Shown here: positions 18,636 through 27,144 of the stretch, in pieces
Layout: the number at the start of each line of letters is the position of its first letter
Numbering within the stretch: position 1 is the stretch's first letter
NCBI RefSeq assembly: GCF_029531845.1
Contig: NZ_JAMBPV010000008.1
Span: 1-64,000 of the forward strand
Length of the DNA stretch: 64,000 bases
Source: Staphylococcus equorum
GTDB lineage: Bacteria > Bacillota > Bacilli > Staphylococcales > Staphylococcaceae
Direction: 5' to 3'
Made by a program: the position numbers and the translations under genes
The notes under the pieces: generated by a model
What the model saw: the letters and a program-made list of their open reading frames with translations, nothing else
The model's database searches: none
Told to the model about the DNA's origin: nothing

Positions 18636-18968
18636 ATGAAAAAATTAGCTAATTATTTATGGGTAGAAAAAGTTGGAGAACAGTATGTATACAGTATGAC
18701 ACCTGAATTACAAGATGATGTAGGAACAGTAGGTTATGTTGAATTTATGGGTGGCGACGATATTAAAGTCGATGACGAAATCGTTAGTATTGAAGCTTCT
18801 AAAACTGTATTAGACGTTCAATCACCATTAGCAGGTAAAATTGTTGCACGTAATACAAAAGCTGAAGATGAACCAACGCTTTTAAATTCTGAAAAAGCTG
18901 AAGAAAATTGGTTGGTTAAATTAGAAAATGTTGACGAAGCAGCATTTAATGCACTTCCTGAGGCATAA
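18636..18968 (+). CDS. GcvH-like lipoyl carrier protein (GcvH-L)
   Basis: This 110-residue protein is shorter than true glycine-cleavage H protein but keeps the lipoyl hammerhead fold. The lipoylated lysine is K56 in [14 protein letters not shown]. The ATG at 18636 has GAAAGGAAG before it; an in-frame ATG at 18615 is too close to the preceding stop codon and lacks a site. In the described system, LplA2 lipoylates GcvH-L, SirTM then mono-ADP-ribosylates the lipoylated protein and the macrodomain protein reverses this. No gcvT or gcvP is nearby, which fits a dedicated carrier rather than glycine cleavage. Confidence 0.93.
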   Translation: MKKLANYLWVEKVGEQYVYSMTPELQDDVGTVGYVEFMGGDDIKVDDEIVSIEASKTVLDVQSPLAGKIVARNTKAEDEPTLLNSEKAEENWLVKLENVDEAAFNALPEA

Positions 18969-18971
18969 ATT

Positions 18972-19757
18972 ATGCAACAAACAGAACGTTTAGCGTATTT
19001 AATTGAGTATTTGTGGCAAGAAACACATGACGCCGCCATTGCAGACTTACCTGATACGGAAGCAGAACGTTTCGAAATGTTTCGAGGGTTAGTAAATGTA
19101 AGGCCAGCAACACCGATTGCAGCAGATTTTATTGAGGTGCAAGATGCATTTTTAAAAAATTACAATGCGCAACAAGTTACGTCGTTAACATCATTAACCC
19201 CATATCTCAATGACGATATATATTTATGGCAAGGTGATATCACGCAGCTTGAGGTAGACGCTATTGTAAATGCGGCTAACAGTAAGCTGTTAGGCTGTTT
19301 TGAGCCGAATCATAACTGTATCGATAATATCATCCATACTAAAGCAGGCGTCCAGTTGCGTTTAGCTTGTGCAGATTTAATAGATAAACAAGGTAGACGT
19401 GAAGGTGTTGGTAAAGCAAAAATCACCCCTGGTTATAACTTGCCTGCTCAATATGTCATTCATACAGTAGGACCACAAATTCGTAAGACACCGGTGTCAC
19501 AAATGAACCGTGATTTACTTGCGCGCTCGTATCGAAGCTGTCTCGAACTTGCGGACCAGCAAAACTTATCAAGTATTGCTTTTTGTTGTATTTCAACAGG
19601 CGTATTTGGTTTCCCTCAAGATGAGGCTACGCAGATTGCAATTTCGACTTTAATGCAATATAAAAGAGAACATGATTCTGATATAACAGTGGTTTTCAAT
19701 GTGTTTACAGATAAAGATGCTGCATTGTATAAGGAAGGACTGAAACATTATGACTGA
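18972..19757 (+). CDS. Zinc-containing macrodomain ADP-ribosyl hydrolase
   Basis: The 261-residue protein has a helical N-terminal extension (about residues 1-80) and a macrodomain (about 82-260). The macrodomain carries the ADP-ribose loop [10 protein letters not shown], the zinc-ligand cluster C109, H114 and C116 in GCFEPNHNC, the VIHTVGP strand and the [12 protein letters not shown] phosphate loop. This is the Zn-Macro class, which removes SirTM-attached ADP-ribose from GcvH-L. It starts 3 bp after GcvH-L and overlaps sirTM by 8 bp, indicating translational coupling. Confidence 0.94.
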   Translation: MQQTERLAYLIEYLWQETHDAAIADLPDTEAERFEMFRGLVNVRPATPIAADFIEVQDAFLKNYNAQQVTSLTSLTPYLNDDIYLWQGDITQLEVDAIVNAANSKLLGCFEPNHNCIDNIIHTKAGVQLRLACADLIDKQGRREGVGKAKITPGYNLPAQYVIHTVGPQIRKTPVSQMNRDLLARSYRSCLELADQQNLSSIAFCCISTGVFGFPQDEATQIAISTLMQYKREHDSDITVVFNVFTDKDAALYKEGLKHYD

Positions 19758-20634
19758 ATCAACTTGGGATGTCTTAAATACAAGTTATAATCGACAATCC
19801 GATATATTAGCAGATGCTTTAAATGAAGCGGATGCAGTTGTGGTTGGGATAGGTGCCGGTATGTCAGCGTCAGATGGTTTTACGTATATAGGTGAACGTT
19901 TCACACAAAATTTCCCGGATTTTATTAAAAAATATGGTTTCTTTGATATGTTACAAGCAAGTCTTCATACATTCGCAAGTTGGCAAGAATATTGGGCTTT
20001 TCAAAGTCGATTTGTTGCGCTGAATTATTTAGATCAACCTGTAGGCGCATCTTATACTGCGCTTAATCAAATTTTAAGTAATAAAGATTATCATATTATC
20101 ACGACGAATGCAGATAATGCATTTGCGGTGGCAGATTTTGATTTGGATAAAGTTTTTCATATTCAAGGAGAGTATATCTTGTGGCAATGTAGTCAACATT
20201 GTCATGCGCAGACTTACCGTGATGATGCTGCAATACGTCAAATGGTTGCAGAACAAGAGCATATGGAAGTACCACGAGAACTCTTGCCGCATTGTCCTGA
20301 ATGTGATGCGCCCATGGAAATCAATAAACGAAAAGCACAAGTTGGTATGGTAGAGGATGCTGATTTTCATGCGCAGTTATCTCGCTATAATCAGTTCCTT
20401 GATGCACATAAAGAAGATAAAGTATTATATCTAGAAATAGGTATCGGTTATACGACACCACAATATGTGAAACAACCTTTTCAACGCATGACACGACATA
20501 ATCCAAATGCTTTATTTATGACAATGAATAAGAAAGCATATCGTATTCCAGAAAACATTCGAGATAGAACAATACATCTAACCGAAGATATTTCAACACT
20601 CATGACTGAAGCCAGCAAAAAATTAACTATATAG
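19750..20634 (+). CDS. Class M sirtuin, lipoyl-dependent protein ADP-ribosyltransferase (SirTM)
   Basis: The 294-residue protein has the SIR2 Rossmann start [12 protein letters not shown] (residues 33-44). N120 and D122 stand in TTNADN, where canonical sirtuins have QNID. The catalytic histidine of deacetylases (HG) is replaced by Q139 in HIQGEY. Two zinc cysteine pairs are visible (C147/C151 and C182/C185). Loss of the histidine with Asn/Gln kept is the hallmark of class M sirtuins that transfer ADP-ribose rather than deacetylate. Its reported substrate is lipoylated GcvH-L, encoded two genes upstream. It overlaps the macrodomain gene by 8 bp and precedes lplA2 by 9 bp. Confidence 0.95.
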   Translation: MTESTWDVLNTSYNRQSDILADALNEADAVVVGIGAGMSASDGFTYIGERFTQNFPDFIKKYGFFDMLQASLHTFASWQEYWAFQSRFVALNYLDQPVGASYTALNQILSNKDYHIITTNADNAFAVADFDLDKVFHIQGEYILWQCSQHCHAQTYRDDAAIRQMVAEQEHMEVPRELLPHCPECDAPMEINKRKAQVGMVEDADFHAQLSRYNQFLDAHKEDKVLYLEIGIGYTTPQYVKQPFQRMTRHNPNALFMTMNKKAYRIPENIRDRTIHLTEDISTLMTEASKKLTI

Positions 20635-20643
20635 GAGAACAAT

Positions 20644-21666
20644 ATGTATTTAATTGAACCTATTCGCAATGGCGAATATATAACAGACGGTGCAGTTGCA
20701 TTAGCGATGCAAATTCACGTTAGCCAAAATATATTTTTAAATGAGGATATCTTATTCCCGTATATCTGTGATCCAAAAGTGGAGATAGGTCGTTTTCAAA
20801 ATACTGCGGTAGAAATTAACCAAGATTATTTAGACGAACATGGTATTCAAGTCGTTCGTCGTGATACAGGTGGTGGCGCAGTTTATGTAGACAGTGGTGC
20901 AGTGAATATGTGTTGTATTTTAGAAAAAGACGATACAATTTATGGAAATTTCAAACGCTTTTACGAACCAGGTATACATGCTTTACATCAACTTGGTGCG
21001 ACAGAAGTTGTGCAAAGTGGACGTAATGATTTAGCCATTCACGATAAAAAGGTATCTGGTGCGGCAATGACTTTGATTAAGGGACGTATCTATGGTGGCT
21101 ATTCTTTATTACTGGATGTAGATTATGAACCTATGGTTAAGGTATTGAAGCCGAATCGTAAAAAGATAGAATCCAAAGGTATTAAATCCGTAAGATCACG
21201 TGTAGGCAATATTCGTGAATATTTGGCACCAGAATATCAAAATATAACAATTCATGAATTTAAAGATTTGATGGTTAAACAAATACTAGACGTTGATGAT
21301 ATGAATGATGCAAAACGTTATGAATTATCTGAAGCTGATTGGGAAGCCGTTGATGAAATGCTAGCGTCAAAATATAAAAATTGGGAATGGAATTTTGGTG
21401 GTTCCCCACGCTATGAATATAATAGAGACGCAAGATTAGCGGCAGGAACGATTGATATCTCTCTTTCTGTAGAGAAAGGACGTATTTCAGCATGTCGTAT
21501 TTACGGAGATTTCTTTGGACAAGGCGATATTAAAGACGTTGAAAATCAACTCAAAGGCGCACGTGTAGTCAAAGAAGATTTATTAAATGTTTTAAGCGAA
21601 ATGGACATTACATATTATTTCGGTAAAGCCACTGTGGAAGAATTAGTAGATGTGATATTAAGTTAA
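20644..21666 (+). CDS. lplA2: Lipoate-protein ligase (LplA2 type)
   Basis: The enzyme activates lipoate with ATP and attaches it to carrier lysines. The 340-residue protein has an LplA catalytic domain with the lipoate/AMP loop VVRRDTGGGAVYVD (about residues 70-83), the catalytic-lysine motif HDKKVSGAAM (about 134-143), and a C-terminal accessory domain with SPRYEYNRDAR. GGAGAACAAT lies before the ATG, 9 bp after sirTM. As the last gene of the operon it is the probable lipoylating enzyme for GcvH-L. A general housekeeping lipoate ligase would be elsewhere in the genome. Confidence 0.94.
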   Translation: MYLIEPIRNGEYITDGAVALAMQIHVSQNIFLNEDILFPYICDPKVEIGRFQNTAVEINQDYLDEHGIQVVRRDTGGGAVYVDSGAVNMCCILEKDDTIYGNFKRFYEPGIHALHQLGATEVVQSGRNDLAIHDKKVSGAAMTLIKGRIYGGYSLLLDVDYEPMVKVLKPNRKKIESKGIKSVRSRVGNIREYLAPEYQNITIHEFKDLMVKQILDVDDMNDAKRYELSEADWEAVDEMLASKYKNWEWNFGGSPRYEYNRDARLAAGTIDISLSVEKGRISACRIYGDFFGQGDIKDVENQLKGARVVKEDLLNVLSEMDITYYFGKATVEELVDVILS

Positions 21667-21667
21667 C

Positions 21668-21725
21668 GATAATAGCAGTAGCGTCTGGGATGTAAATACA
21701 TAACTCAAACGCTGCTGCTATTATC
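21668..21725 (+). terminator. Long hairpin at the end of the SirTM operon
   Basis: GATAATAGCAGTAGCGT and ACGCTGCTGCTATTATC form a 17-bp stem with one mismatch around a 24-base loop. It starts 1 bp after the lplA2 stop codon. No T-run follows, so termination may be weak, or it may instead protect the 3' end. Confidence 0.65.
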
Positions 21726-21879
21726 ACGTTGGTCATGACGCTATTTAATGATTTGATAAATGAATGCACTAAAAAGGAAAAGTACGTTGATTATGTTCTC
21801 TTTGATTTAAAAAACAGCTTAAGGGTAAAAGATGAAGAGGTACACAATATAATTAGCTTTTACTTAAGGAGGTTTTAGC

Positions 21880-22080
21880 ATGGATAAGCAACATATTAAA
21901 GAGGCACTAAATAAGCATTCAGAAATAATTATCGAAACTATAGAACATGATCGGATTACTGTAAAGAAAATTGAAGATAACGACAATGAACAGTATTTAC
22001 ATGTATTGGAGCCTAAAGACCAAAAAGTAGAAATTGCTAAAATTACAGATCTTCAAGAAAATAATTTTAATCAATTATAA
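21880..22080 (+). CDS. Small conserved-looking protein of unknown function
   Basis: The 66-residue, charged, soluble protein (many E, K, D, N and I) is predicted to form a helix and short strands and has no membrane segment or known motif. A perfect AAGGAGG ribosome binding site is placed well before the ATG, and a strong terminator follows, so it is very likely expressed. It is convergent with the stress-protein gene at 22163. Small acidic proteins of this kind are common in staphylococci, but no function can be assigned. Confidence 0.75.
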   Translation: MDKQHIKEALNKHSEIIIETIEHDRITVKKIEDNDNEQYLHVLEPKDQKVEIAKITDLQENNFNQL

Positions 22081-22093
22081 TAAATATGTATAA

Positions 22094-22144
22094 AAGACAA
22101 ATGTACCCCGCCTCCTAATTAAAAGAATGCGGGGTATATTTGTT
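22094..22144. terminator. Terminator between the convergent small gene and stress gene
   Basis: ACAAATGTACCCCGC and GCGGGGTATATTTGT arms pair with one mismatch. The T-run on the + strand and A-rich left flank allow use by both genes. Confidence 0.85.
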
Positions 22145-22162
22145 TAGCTGATTATTTTAAAT

Positions 22163-22501
22163 TTAGAGTACGTTAATTGCGCGTTGATCTGTAACAATGA
22201 GTAGTACATTACCCTGATCCATAAGTTCTTCGTAATCTTGTGCATCACTTTCAGAAACGCCGAGAATTTGTAACTTATCTCTTAGTTGATCACCTTGATT
22301 TTGTTCGTTTTCGCCAACATCGGAACGATTGTAATCAATACCTGAGACTTCTGTATTTTTCACGATGCGTTCTGTATGATCAGCATCATGAGATAAAACA
22401 TAAATATCTTTTGCATTGATTTTTTGATCTTTCAATGTGTTAATATTAATTTCAATATCTTCGTCATTTGAATAAGCTTTAACAATTGGTGTCATATACA
22501 T
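22163..22501 (-). CDS. YflT/GSP17M-domain general stress protein
   Basis: The 112-residue protein begins MTPIVKAYSNDEDIEININTLKDQ and contains a YVLSHDADHTERI strand and a GVSESDAQDYEELMDQGNVLLIV segment. This is the compact fold of the YflT/general-stress-protein-17M family induced by SigB in Bacillales. A glycine-poor, acidic composition and lack of catalytic residues fit that family, whose molecular role is not known. It follows the TM protein gene by 18 bp on the same strand and probably shares its SigB-type promoter. AAAGGAGT precedes the start. Confidence 0.82.
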   Translation of the reverse strand: MYMTPIVKAYSNDEDIEININTLKDQKINAKDIYVLSHDADHTERIVKNTEVSGIDYNRSDVGENEQNQGDQLRDKLQILGVSESDAQDYEELMDQGNVLLIVTDQRAINVL

Positions 22502-22519
22502 ACTCCTTTAACAATTGAA

Positions 22520-22945
22520 TTATTTTATAATACCACTATTTGTTTTTTCGTTTTCATCAACCGTTTTAAGACGTTCATAACGATCATGTGCGATATGAAA
22601 TTTAGTGTGTTTAAGAGAAAAGTCATATAATTCTTCCCTTTTAATACCTTCAGGCATTTCAAATTCTGTTACGACTTTTTCTTCACTTTGGTTTTCTACT
22701 TTTACGACTTGTTCAGGTTCAACATCTAATGTTTCTTTAGGATAAATCAAAGCAATTGTTGTTTTACTTTCTTTAACATCTTTTAAATTTTCTATTTTAA
22801 AAGCTTCGCTAATATAGTTTTCTACTCTTTTTTCGCGTTTACGTTTTCTTTTATTAACTGCAGCTTCTTTTTTATAATTTTTTCGGAAAATGAAATAGAT
22901 AATTAAAACGATTATTATAAATATTAAAAAATAAAATATGGACAC
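22520..22945 (-). CDS. Single-pass membrane protein of unknown function
   Basis: The 141-residue protein has one N-terminal membrane helix (residues 4-20, YFLIFIIIVLIIYFIF), a lysine/arginine-rich stretch (about 22-42) that fixes the C-terminus in the cytoplasm, then an acidic domain without recognisable motifs. The start codon is GTG, with GAGGAGGC placed 6 bases before it. It is the first gene of a pair with the stress protein at 22163, and a SigB-type promoter lies upstream. The pairing suggests a membrane-stress role, which is an inference. Confidence 0.75.
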   Translation of the reverse strand: MSIFYFLIFIIIVLIIYFIFRKNYKKEAAVNKRKRKREKRVENYISEAFKIENLKDVKESKTTIALIYPKETLDVEPEQVVKVENQSEEKVVTEFEMPEGIKREELYDFSLKHTKFHIAHDRYERLKTVDENEKTNSGIIK

Positions 22946-23010
22946 AAAAATGCCTCCTCTAATTAAAGAATATAAAAAATGATTTTATGTTTTATCTTTA
23001 TATTAACTGT

Positions 23011-23035
23011 ATACCACTGGTGACATTTTCAAAAC
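23011..23035 (-). promoter_or_regulatory. Candidate SigB promoter for the stress operon
   Basis: Read on the minus strand, GTTTTG is followed 13 bases later by TGGTAT. The SigB consensus is GTTTAA-N12-14-GGGTAT, and the -10 matches 5 of 6. It lies 66 bp before the GTG start of the upstream gene. Confidence 0.6.
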
Positions 23036-23193
23036 AAAATACAAATTGTATTAAGGGTTTAGATTTTGAATTGCATGATAATTTCAAATATAATGGTATA
23101 TTGAATGGATTTAAAAAATAACTATCAACAATTTAATATTACAATGAGTAGTAGTACATCATAATTTAGATTAAGTGAGAAGGAGAGACAAAC

Positions 23194-24183
23194 ATGAAAT
23201 TAGGTATCGTAGGGGCGGGCAAGATCGTCAAAGAAGCATTACCAGTGATGGAAGAAATTTCAGACATTGAGTTTCATAGCATTGTTTCAACAGGAAGAAA
23301 CCCAGAAAATATAGAGAATTTACAAAAAAAATTTAATATCAAAACAATTTTCACGGACTACAATAAGTTTCTTCAAGATGAGGATATGGATACGATTTAT
23401 TTAGCTGTACCTAATCATCTGCATTTTGATTATGCACGCAAAGCAATCGAGCAACAGAAGCATGTAATATGTGAAAAACCGTTTACTTTAACTAAAGAAG
23501 AATTAACAACATTAAAAGCATTAGCTGAAGAGCGAAATGTAATTATTATTGAAGCTATTACTAACCTTTATTTGAGTAATTATGATGTGTTGAAACAATC
23601 TATTAGTGAAATAGGCACATGTAAAATAGCCCAATTTAATTATTCACAGTACTCTTCAAGATATGATAATTTTAAAAAAGGTATCATTCAACCTGCTTTT
23701 GATCCTGAGAAGGGCGGAGGCGCACTCATGGATATCAATGTATACAATATTCATTTAGCAGTTGGACTCTTCGGTATGCCTAAAGGTGTTGCTTATTTTG
23801 CTAATATTAAAAACGATATTGATACATCTGGTATCTTAAATCTTGATTATGATGATATGAAAGTCGTTTGTATTGGCGCAAAAGACTCTAGTTCTGACAA
23901 TCAGTCTTATATTCAAGGTGAAAATGCAACGATTCATATTAAAGGACCAACAAATGAATTAAAAGCGTTTGATATTACGTTTAACCAAGGTGGTACGCAA
24001 TCATATCAAGTTAACCAACAAAAGCATCGTATGTACGAAGAGTTTGTGAAAATAGTTCGAATTATTAATGATCAAAATTTCGAATTAGCGCAAGAAAAAT
24101 TAGAACATAGTATTCAAGTCATTGAAGTACTTGAACTTGCATTAGAGAGTGCAAATATTAAAGTAGGTCCCTCTTTAAAATAA
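23194..24183 (+). CDS. Gfo/Idh/MocA-family oxidoreductase
   Basis: The 329-residue NAD(P)-dependent dehydrogenase has the Rossmann motif LGIVGAGKIVKEALP at residues 3-17, the family motif YLAVPNHLHFDYARKAIEQQKHVICEKP (about 74-101) with the EKP lysine, and GGGALMDINVYNIH, where Asp and His are the usual catalytic pair. AAGGAGAG precedes the ATG. It is monocistronic. The natural substrate (a sugar, inositol or dihydrodiol-like compound) cannot be read from sequence and no sugar gene is adjacent. Confidence 0.9.
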   Translation: MKLGIVGAGKIVKEALPVMEEISDIEFHSIVSTGRNPENIENLQKKFNIKTIFTDYNKFLQDEDMDTIYLAVPNHLHFDYARKAIEQQKHVICEKPFTLTKEELTTLKALAEERNVIIIEAITNLYLSNYDVLKQSISEIGTCKIAQFNYSQYSSRYDNFKKGIIQPAFDPEKGGGALMDINVYNIHLAVGLFGMPKGVAYFANIKNDIDTSGILNLDYDDMKVVCIGAKDSSSDNQSYIQGENATIHIKGPTNELKAFDITFNQGGTQSYQVNQQKHRMYEEFVKIVRIINDQNFELAQEKLEHSIQVIEVLELALESANIKVGPSLK

Positions 24184-24194
24184 TTAAGCAATAA

Positions 24195-24236
24195 AAAATC
24201 CAGTACTTCACTTAAGTGTGAGTGCTGGATTTTATG
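24195..24236 (+). terminator. Terminator of the Gfo/Idh/MocA gene
   Basis: AAAATCCAGTACTTCAC pairs with GTGTGAGTGCTGGATTTT across a 4-base loop, with two mismatches, and ends in TTTT. Confidence 0.85.
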
Positions 24237-24263
24237 CTGTCTCTTGAGTTTTTAATTTTGGAT

Positions 24264-24325
24264 CAGACTTTTGTGCGCGCTTTCCACGGGCACAAAAGTC
24301 TGTAGCCTTCGGCTTGTTCTAGGTT
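24264..24325. repeat. Dispersed intergenic repeat with CGCTTTCC core
   Basis: CAGACTTTTGTGC and GCACAAAAGTCTG form perfect 13-bp arms around a CGCTTTCCACGG-like centre, followed by CTGTAGCCTTCGGCT. The centre and tail recur near 53061 and partly at 47724 and 49573. On the minus strand it also lies just after larC and may end the lar transcript. Confidence 0.75.
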
Positions 24326-24328
24326 ATT

Positions 24329-25507
24329 TTATTCGTCTATTTTAATATGGTTATAAACTTCATGCTGTATTTCATTGTAAACAGTTGAGAAGGTTTTGCC
24401 AGATTGAGTTGCTGCATTTTTTACATCTTCAAATTCTGGTTTCGCTTTGATAATTTTATTTTGCATCATGCCTATTTTCACTAATATGGCACCATATTTT
24501 GTGTGAATTGTTTGAAACTGGCGATGGAGAATTTTGCGATTGACTGCATAACTTCTTACACCTAAAGAGGTTGTATTTTTAAGTGTATAGTCTTCAAAGT
24601 ATTGTGCATCGTCAAATTTACTAATCACTGTAAGTTGCGTGGCGGGTCTACTTTTCTTCATCGTAATTGGAGTGAAGTAAGCATCTAGCGCACCGTCATC
24701 CAGTACTTGTTCGATAAAGAAGCCGAGAGACTCTGGTGTCATATCATCAATCTGACACGTTATCACTTGGACGTGTGTCGGCGTGTTTTCTTTTACTGTA
24801 TATTGAATCGTTCGTAAAACATTGGGAAAATCAAAATCTTTCGTGCCACAACCATAACCGATTTGCTCGATGGTTACTGCAGGCAAAGGACCAATTTCCG
24901 AAACCAATGCTTTGATAAAACCAGCACCAGTCGGTGTTGTCAGTTCACTATTAACATCAAATAAAGCAAGCGGAATGCCTTTGAGTATTTCAGCAGTCGC
25001 TGGTGCCGGGACCGGATAGACACCATGAGCGATATTGATTTTCCCGTTACCTGTTGGAATAGGTGAGGCATAGAGTTCATCAATGGATAAATCTTCTAGT
25101 GCAAGACAGCTGCCAATAATATCAATGATAGAGTCCATAGCACCAACTTCATGAAAATGAACATCTTCAACAGACATACCGTGAATTTTAGCTTCTGCGT
25201 GTGCAATCACGTCAAAGACACGGAGACTCCGTTCTTTCACTCTGCTTGGCAAGCTACTCTCTTTGATCATCTTAAAGATATCTGACGCTTTCCTATGATG
25301 GTGTGCTTCTTCAAAATCAATTTTAAGTGACATAGCTTGAATGCCTTGTTTGTTTTGAGTTGAAAAATTGAGTTTAAAATGATTGAGCGGTAATGTTTTT
25401 AATTGTGATTCAATAAAGGTGACATCTGCACCCAAATCTACAAGTGAAGACAATAACATATCTCCAGCAATACCAGCGTGGCAATCAAGATAAATCGCTT
25501 TGGACAT
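24329..25507 (-). CDS. larC: LarC, CTP-dependent nickel cyclometallase
   Basis: LarC inserts nickel into the pyridinium-3,5-bisthiocarboxylate mononucleotide to finish the nickel-pincer cofactor. The 392-residue protein has the family start YLDCHAGIAGDMLLSSLVDLG, the histidine-rich AHHHRKASDIF stretch (about 70-80), DVHFHEVGAMDSIIDI, PVPAPATAEIL, TPTGAGFI and the C-terminal CTP/metal domain with DDMTPESLGFF. It is a single intact frame, unlike the L. plantarum gene, which is split into larC1/larC2 by a programmed frameshift. It is the last gene of the operon, 16 bp after larB. Confidence 0.95.
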   Translation of the reverse strand: MSKAIYLDCHAGIAGDMLLSSLVDLGADVTFIESQLKTLPLNHFKLNFSTQNKQGIQAMSLKIDFEEAHHHRKASDIFKMIKESSLPSRVKERSLRVFDVIAHAEAKIHGMSVEDVHFHEVGAMDSIIDIIGSCLALEDLSIDELYASPIPTGNGKINIAHGVYPVPAPATAEILKGIPLALFDVNSELTTPTGAGFIKALVSEIGPLPAVTIEQIGYGCGTKDFDFPNVLRTIQYTVKENTPTHVQVITCQIDDMTPESLGFFIEQVLDDGALDAYFTPITMKKSRPATQLTVISKFDDAQYFEDYTLKNTTSLGVRSYAVNRKILHRQFQTIHTKYGAILVKIGMMQNKIIKAKPEFEDVKNAATQSGKTFSTVYNEIQHEVYNHIKIDE

Positions 25508-25523
25508 AATGTTTCACTCCGTT

Positions 25524-26282
25524 CTATGAATTTTCAATCATTTTTATAATCATTGCGGCATTATAGCCACCACCGAAGCCATTATCTATGTTGAGAACAC
25601 TTGTGCCAGGTGCGCAAGAATTAACCATAGATAATAGTGTCGTAACGCCATCTAAATTGGCACCGTAACCAACACTTGTAGGTATTGAAAAGACTGGATG
25701 ATCAACTAAGCCGGCGACTACGCTTGATAATGCGCCTTCCATACCCGCAATAACTACTGACACCTTACTTTGACGAATTGCTTCGATATGTGCAAAAAGA
25801 CGATGGATGCCAGAAACACCTACGTCATAAAATCGCTGTACTGTAATACCCATAACTTCAGCTGTAATAGCCGCTTCTTCAGCTACTGGTAGGTCAGATG
25901 TACCGGCGCAAATAATCGCTGCAAAATGTTCCGTTTTATTAATTTTATTAACAGGTGTACAAACGATACGTGCTGTCTCATGGTATTCAAGTTGTGGATA
26001 TTTAGCGATGATATTATCTGCTTTAAGTTGATCGATTCTAGTAATTAAGATGACTTCATTATGCTTTGTTAAAGTGTGTACGATTTTATCTAATTGCGCT
26101 ACAGTTTTACCTTCACCAAATATAACTTCTGGAAAGCCTTGTCGTTTTGTTCTGTGTAAATCAATTTTTGCAAAGCCTAATTCATCATAATGACTTAATT
26201 TATCTTTTGCTTCTGTAATGGAAAGTTCGTTTTCTTTAACTGCTAGGAGTAATGACTCTATGGGGTCTTGGTTTTCAGTCAT
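25524..26282 (-). CDS. larB: LarB, nicotinate dinucleotide carboxylase/hydrolase
   Basis: LarB carboxylates the pyridinium ring of nicotinic acid adenine dinucleotide at C5 and cleaves the phosphoanhydride, the first step to the nickel-pincer nucleotide. The 252-residue protein has a LarB N-terminal region with LHRTKRQGFPEVIFGEGKT and a PurE-like carboxylase domain: GTSDLPVAEEAAITAEVMG, YDVGVSGIHRL, VIAGMEGALSSVVAGLV, PTSVGYGA and GFGGGYNAA. Length and motifs are typical. It sits between larE and larC with 21- and 16-bp gaps. Confidence 0.95.
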   Translation of the reverse strand: MTENQDPIESLLLAVKENELSITEAKDKLSHYDELGFAKIDLHRTKRQGFPEVIFGEGKTVAQLDKIVHTLTKHNEVILITRIDQLKADNIIAKYPQLEYHETARIVCTPVNKINKTEHFAAIICAGTSDLPVAEEAAITAEVMGITVQRFYDVGVSGIHRLFAHIEAIRQSKVSVVIAGMEGALSSVVAGLVDHPVFSIPTSVGYGANLDGVTTLLSMVNSCAPGTSVLNIDNGFGGGYNAAMIIKMIENS

Positions 26283-26303
26283 AGTTACGCCACCTTTATT
26301 TTG

Positions 26304-27128
26304 TTAAATTTCATCTTGTGTATTAATGACTTCATTCATACTGCCTGTACGATAGCCTTCTAAATCAATGGTTACATAATCAAAATCAAGTTCTTTCAAG
26401 CGAAGTGTGATTTGATTTTTATATTGAATTAACACAGGGATATCTGTGTCATCTACTTCTATTCTTGCGATATTATTATGATAGCGTACTCTGACATGAT
26501 TAATATTTAAGCTTAAAATGAATTTTTCAGCTTCATTTACTTTGTTAACCTTTATGAAATTTAAAGGTTCGCCATAAGGAATTCGGGATGCCAAACTACA
26601 CAATGCAGGCTTATTCCATACAGGAAGGTCATTGGATTTGCTGAGTTCTCTAATTTCAGGTTTATATAATTCAACTTCTTGTAGTACACTTCTAACGCCG
26701 AATTCAGTTCTTGCTTTGAGTCCAGGTCTAAAGTCATCTAAATCATCCATAATCATACCATCGAGAACATAGTCGAAATTGTAGTTTACTCTCAAGTCTT
26801 CAAGTTTTGAATATAATAAGCGTTTACTGTAATACCAACTGCTTGGCGTGTTTTCAACTATATTTGGATCTTTTAATTCTTCAATTTCAGTTTCTATCAC
26901 ATTGGCATTTAGTGATTCACCTAAACGAAGGGCTTGATCAAATTCTTCATTTCTAAATAATTCGGATTTTACAATAACTGCTTTTACATTGTCAGTGCCG
27001 AGTACATCGATAGCTTTCTTTAATACAAAGCTACTATCTACACCACCTGAAAAAGCGACAATTACACGATTCATATTTTTTAATACACGTTCTAATTGTT
27101 GTTCTTTAGTTAATACTTCAGTTAACAT
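26304..27128 (-). CDS. larE: LarE, sacrificial-sulfur insertion synthase
   Basis: LarE adenylates the biscarboxylic mononucleotide and transfers sulfur to make the bisthiocarboxylate. The 274-residue protein has the PP-loop ATP motif AFSGGVDSSFVLKKA (residues 25-39), SSWYYSKRLLY, DGMIMDDLDDFRPGLKA and WNKPALCSLASRIPYG. The cysteine in the last motif (C177) corresponds to the sacrificial cysteine of L. plantarum LarE, so this copy appears to use its own cysteine sulfur rather than an iron-sulfur cluster. It lies 16 bp after larA and 21 bp before larB. Confidence 0.95.
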   Translation of the reverse strand: MLTEVLTKEQQLERVLKNMNRVIVAFSGGVDSSFVLKKAIDVLGTDNVKAVIVKSELFRNEEFDQALRLGESLNANVIETEIEELKDPNIVENTPSSWYYSKRLLYSKLEDLRVNYNFDYVLDGMIMDDLDDFRPGLKARTEFGVRSVLQEVELYKPEIRELSKSNDLPVWNKPALCSLASRIPYGEPLNFIKVNKVNEAEKFILSLNINHVRVRYHNNIARIEVDDTDIPVLIQYKNQITLRLKELDFDYVTIDLEGYRTGSMNEVINTQDEI

Positions 27129-27144
27129 AATGATTCCTCCTAAA

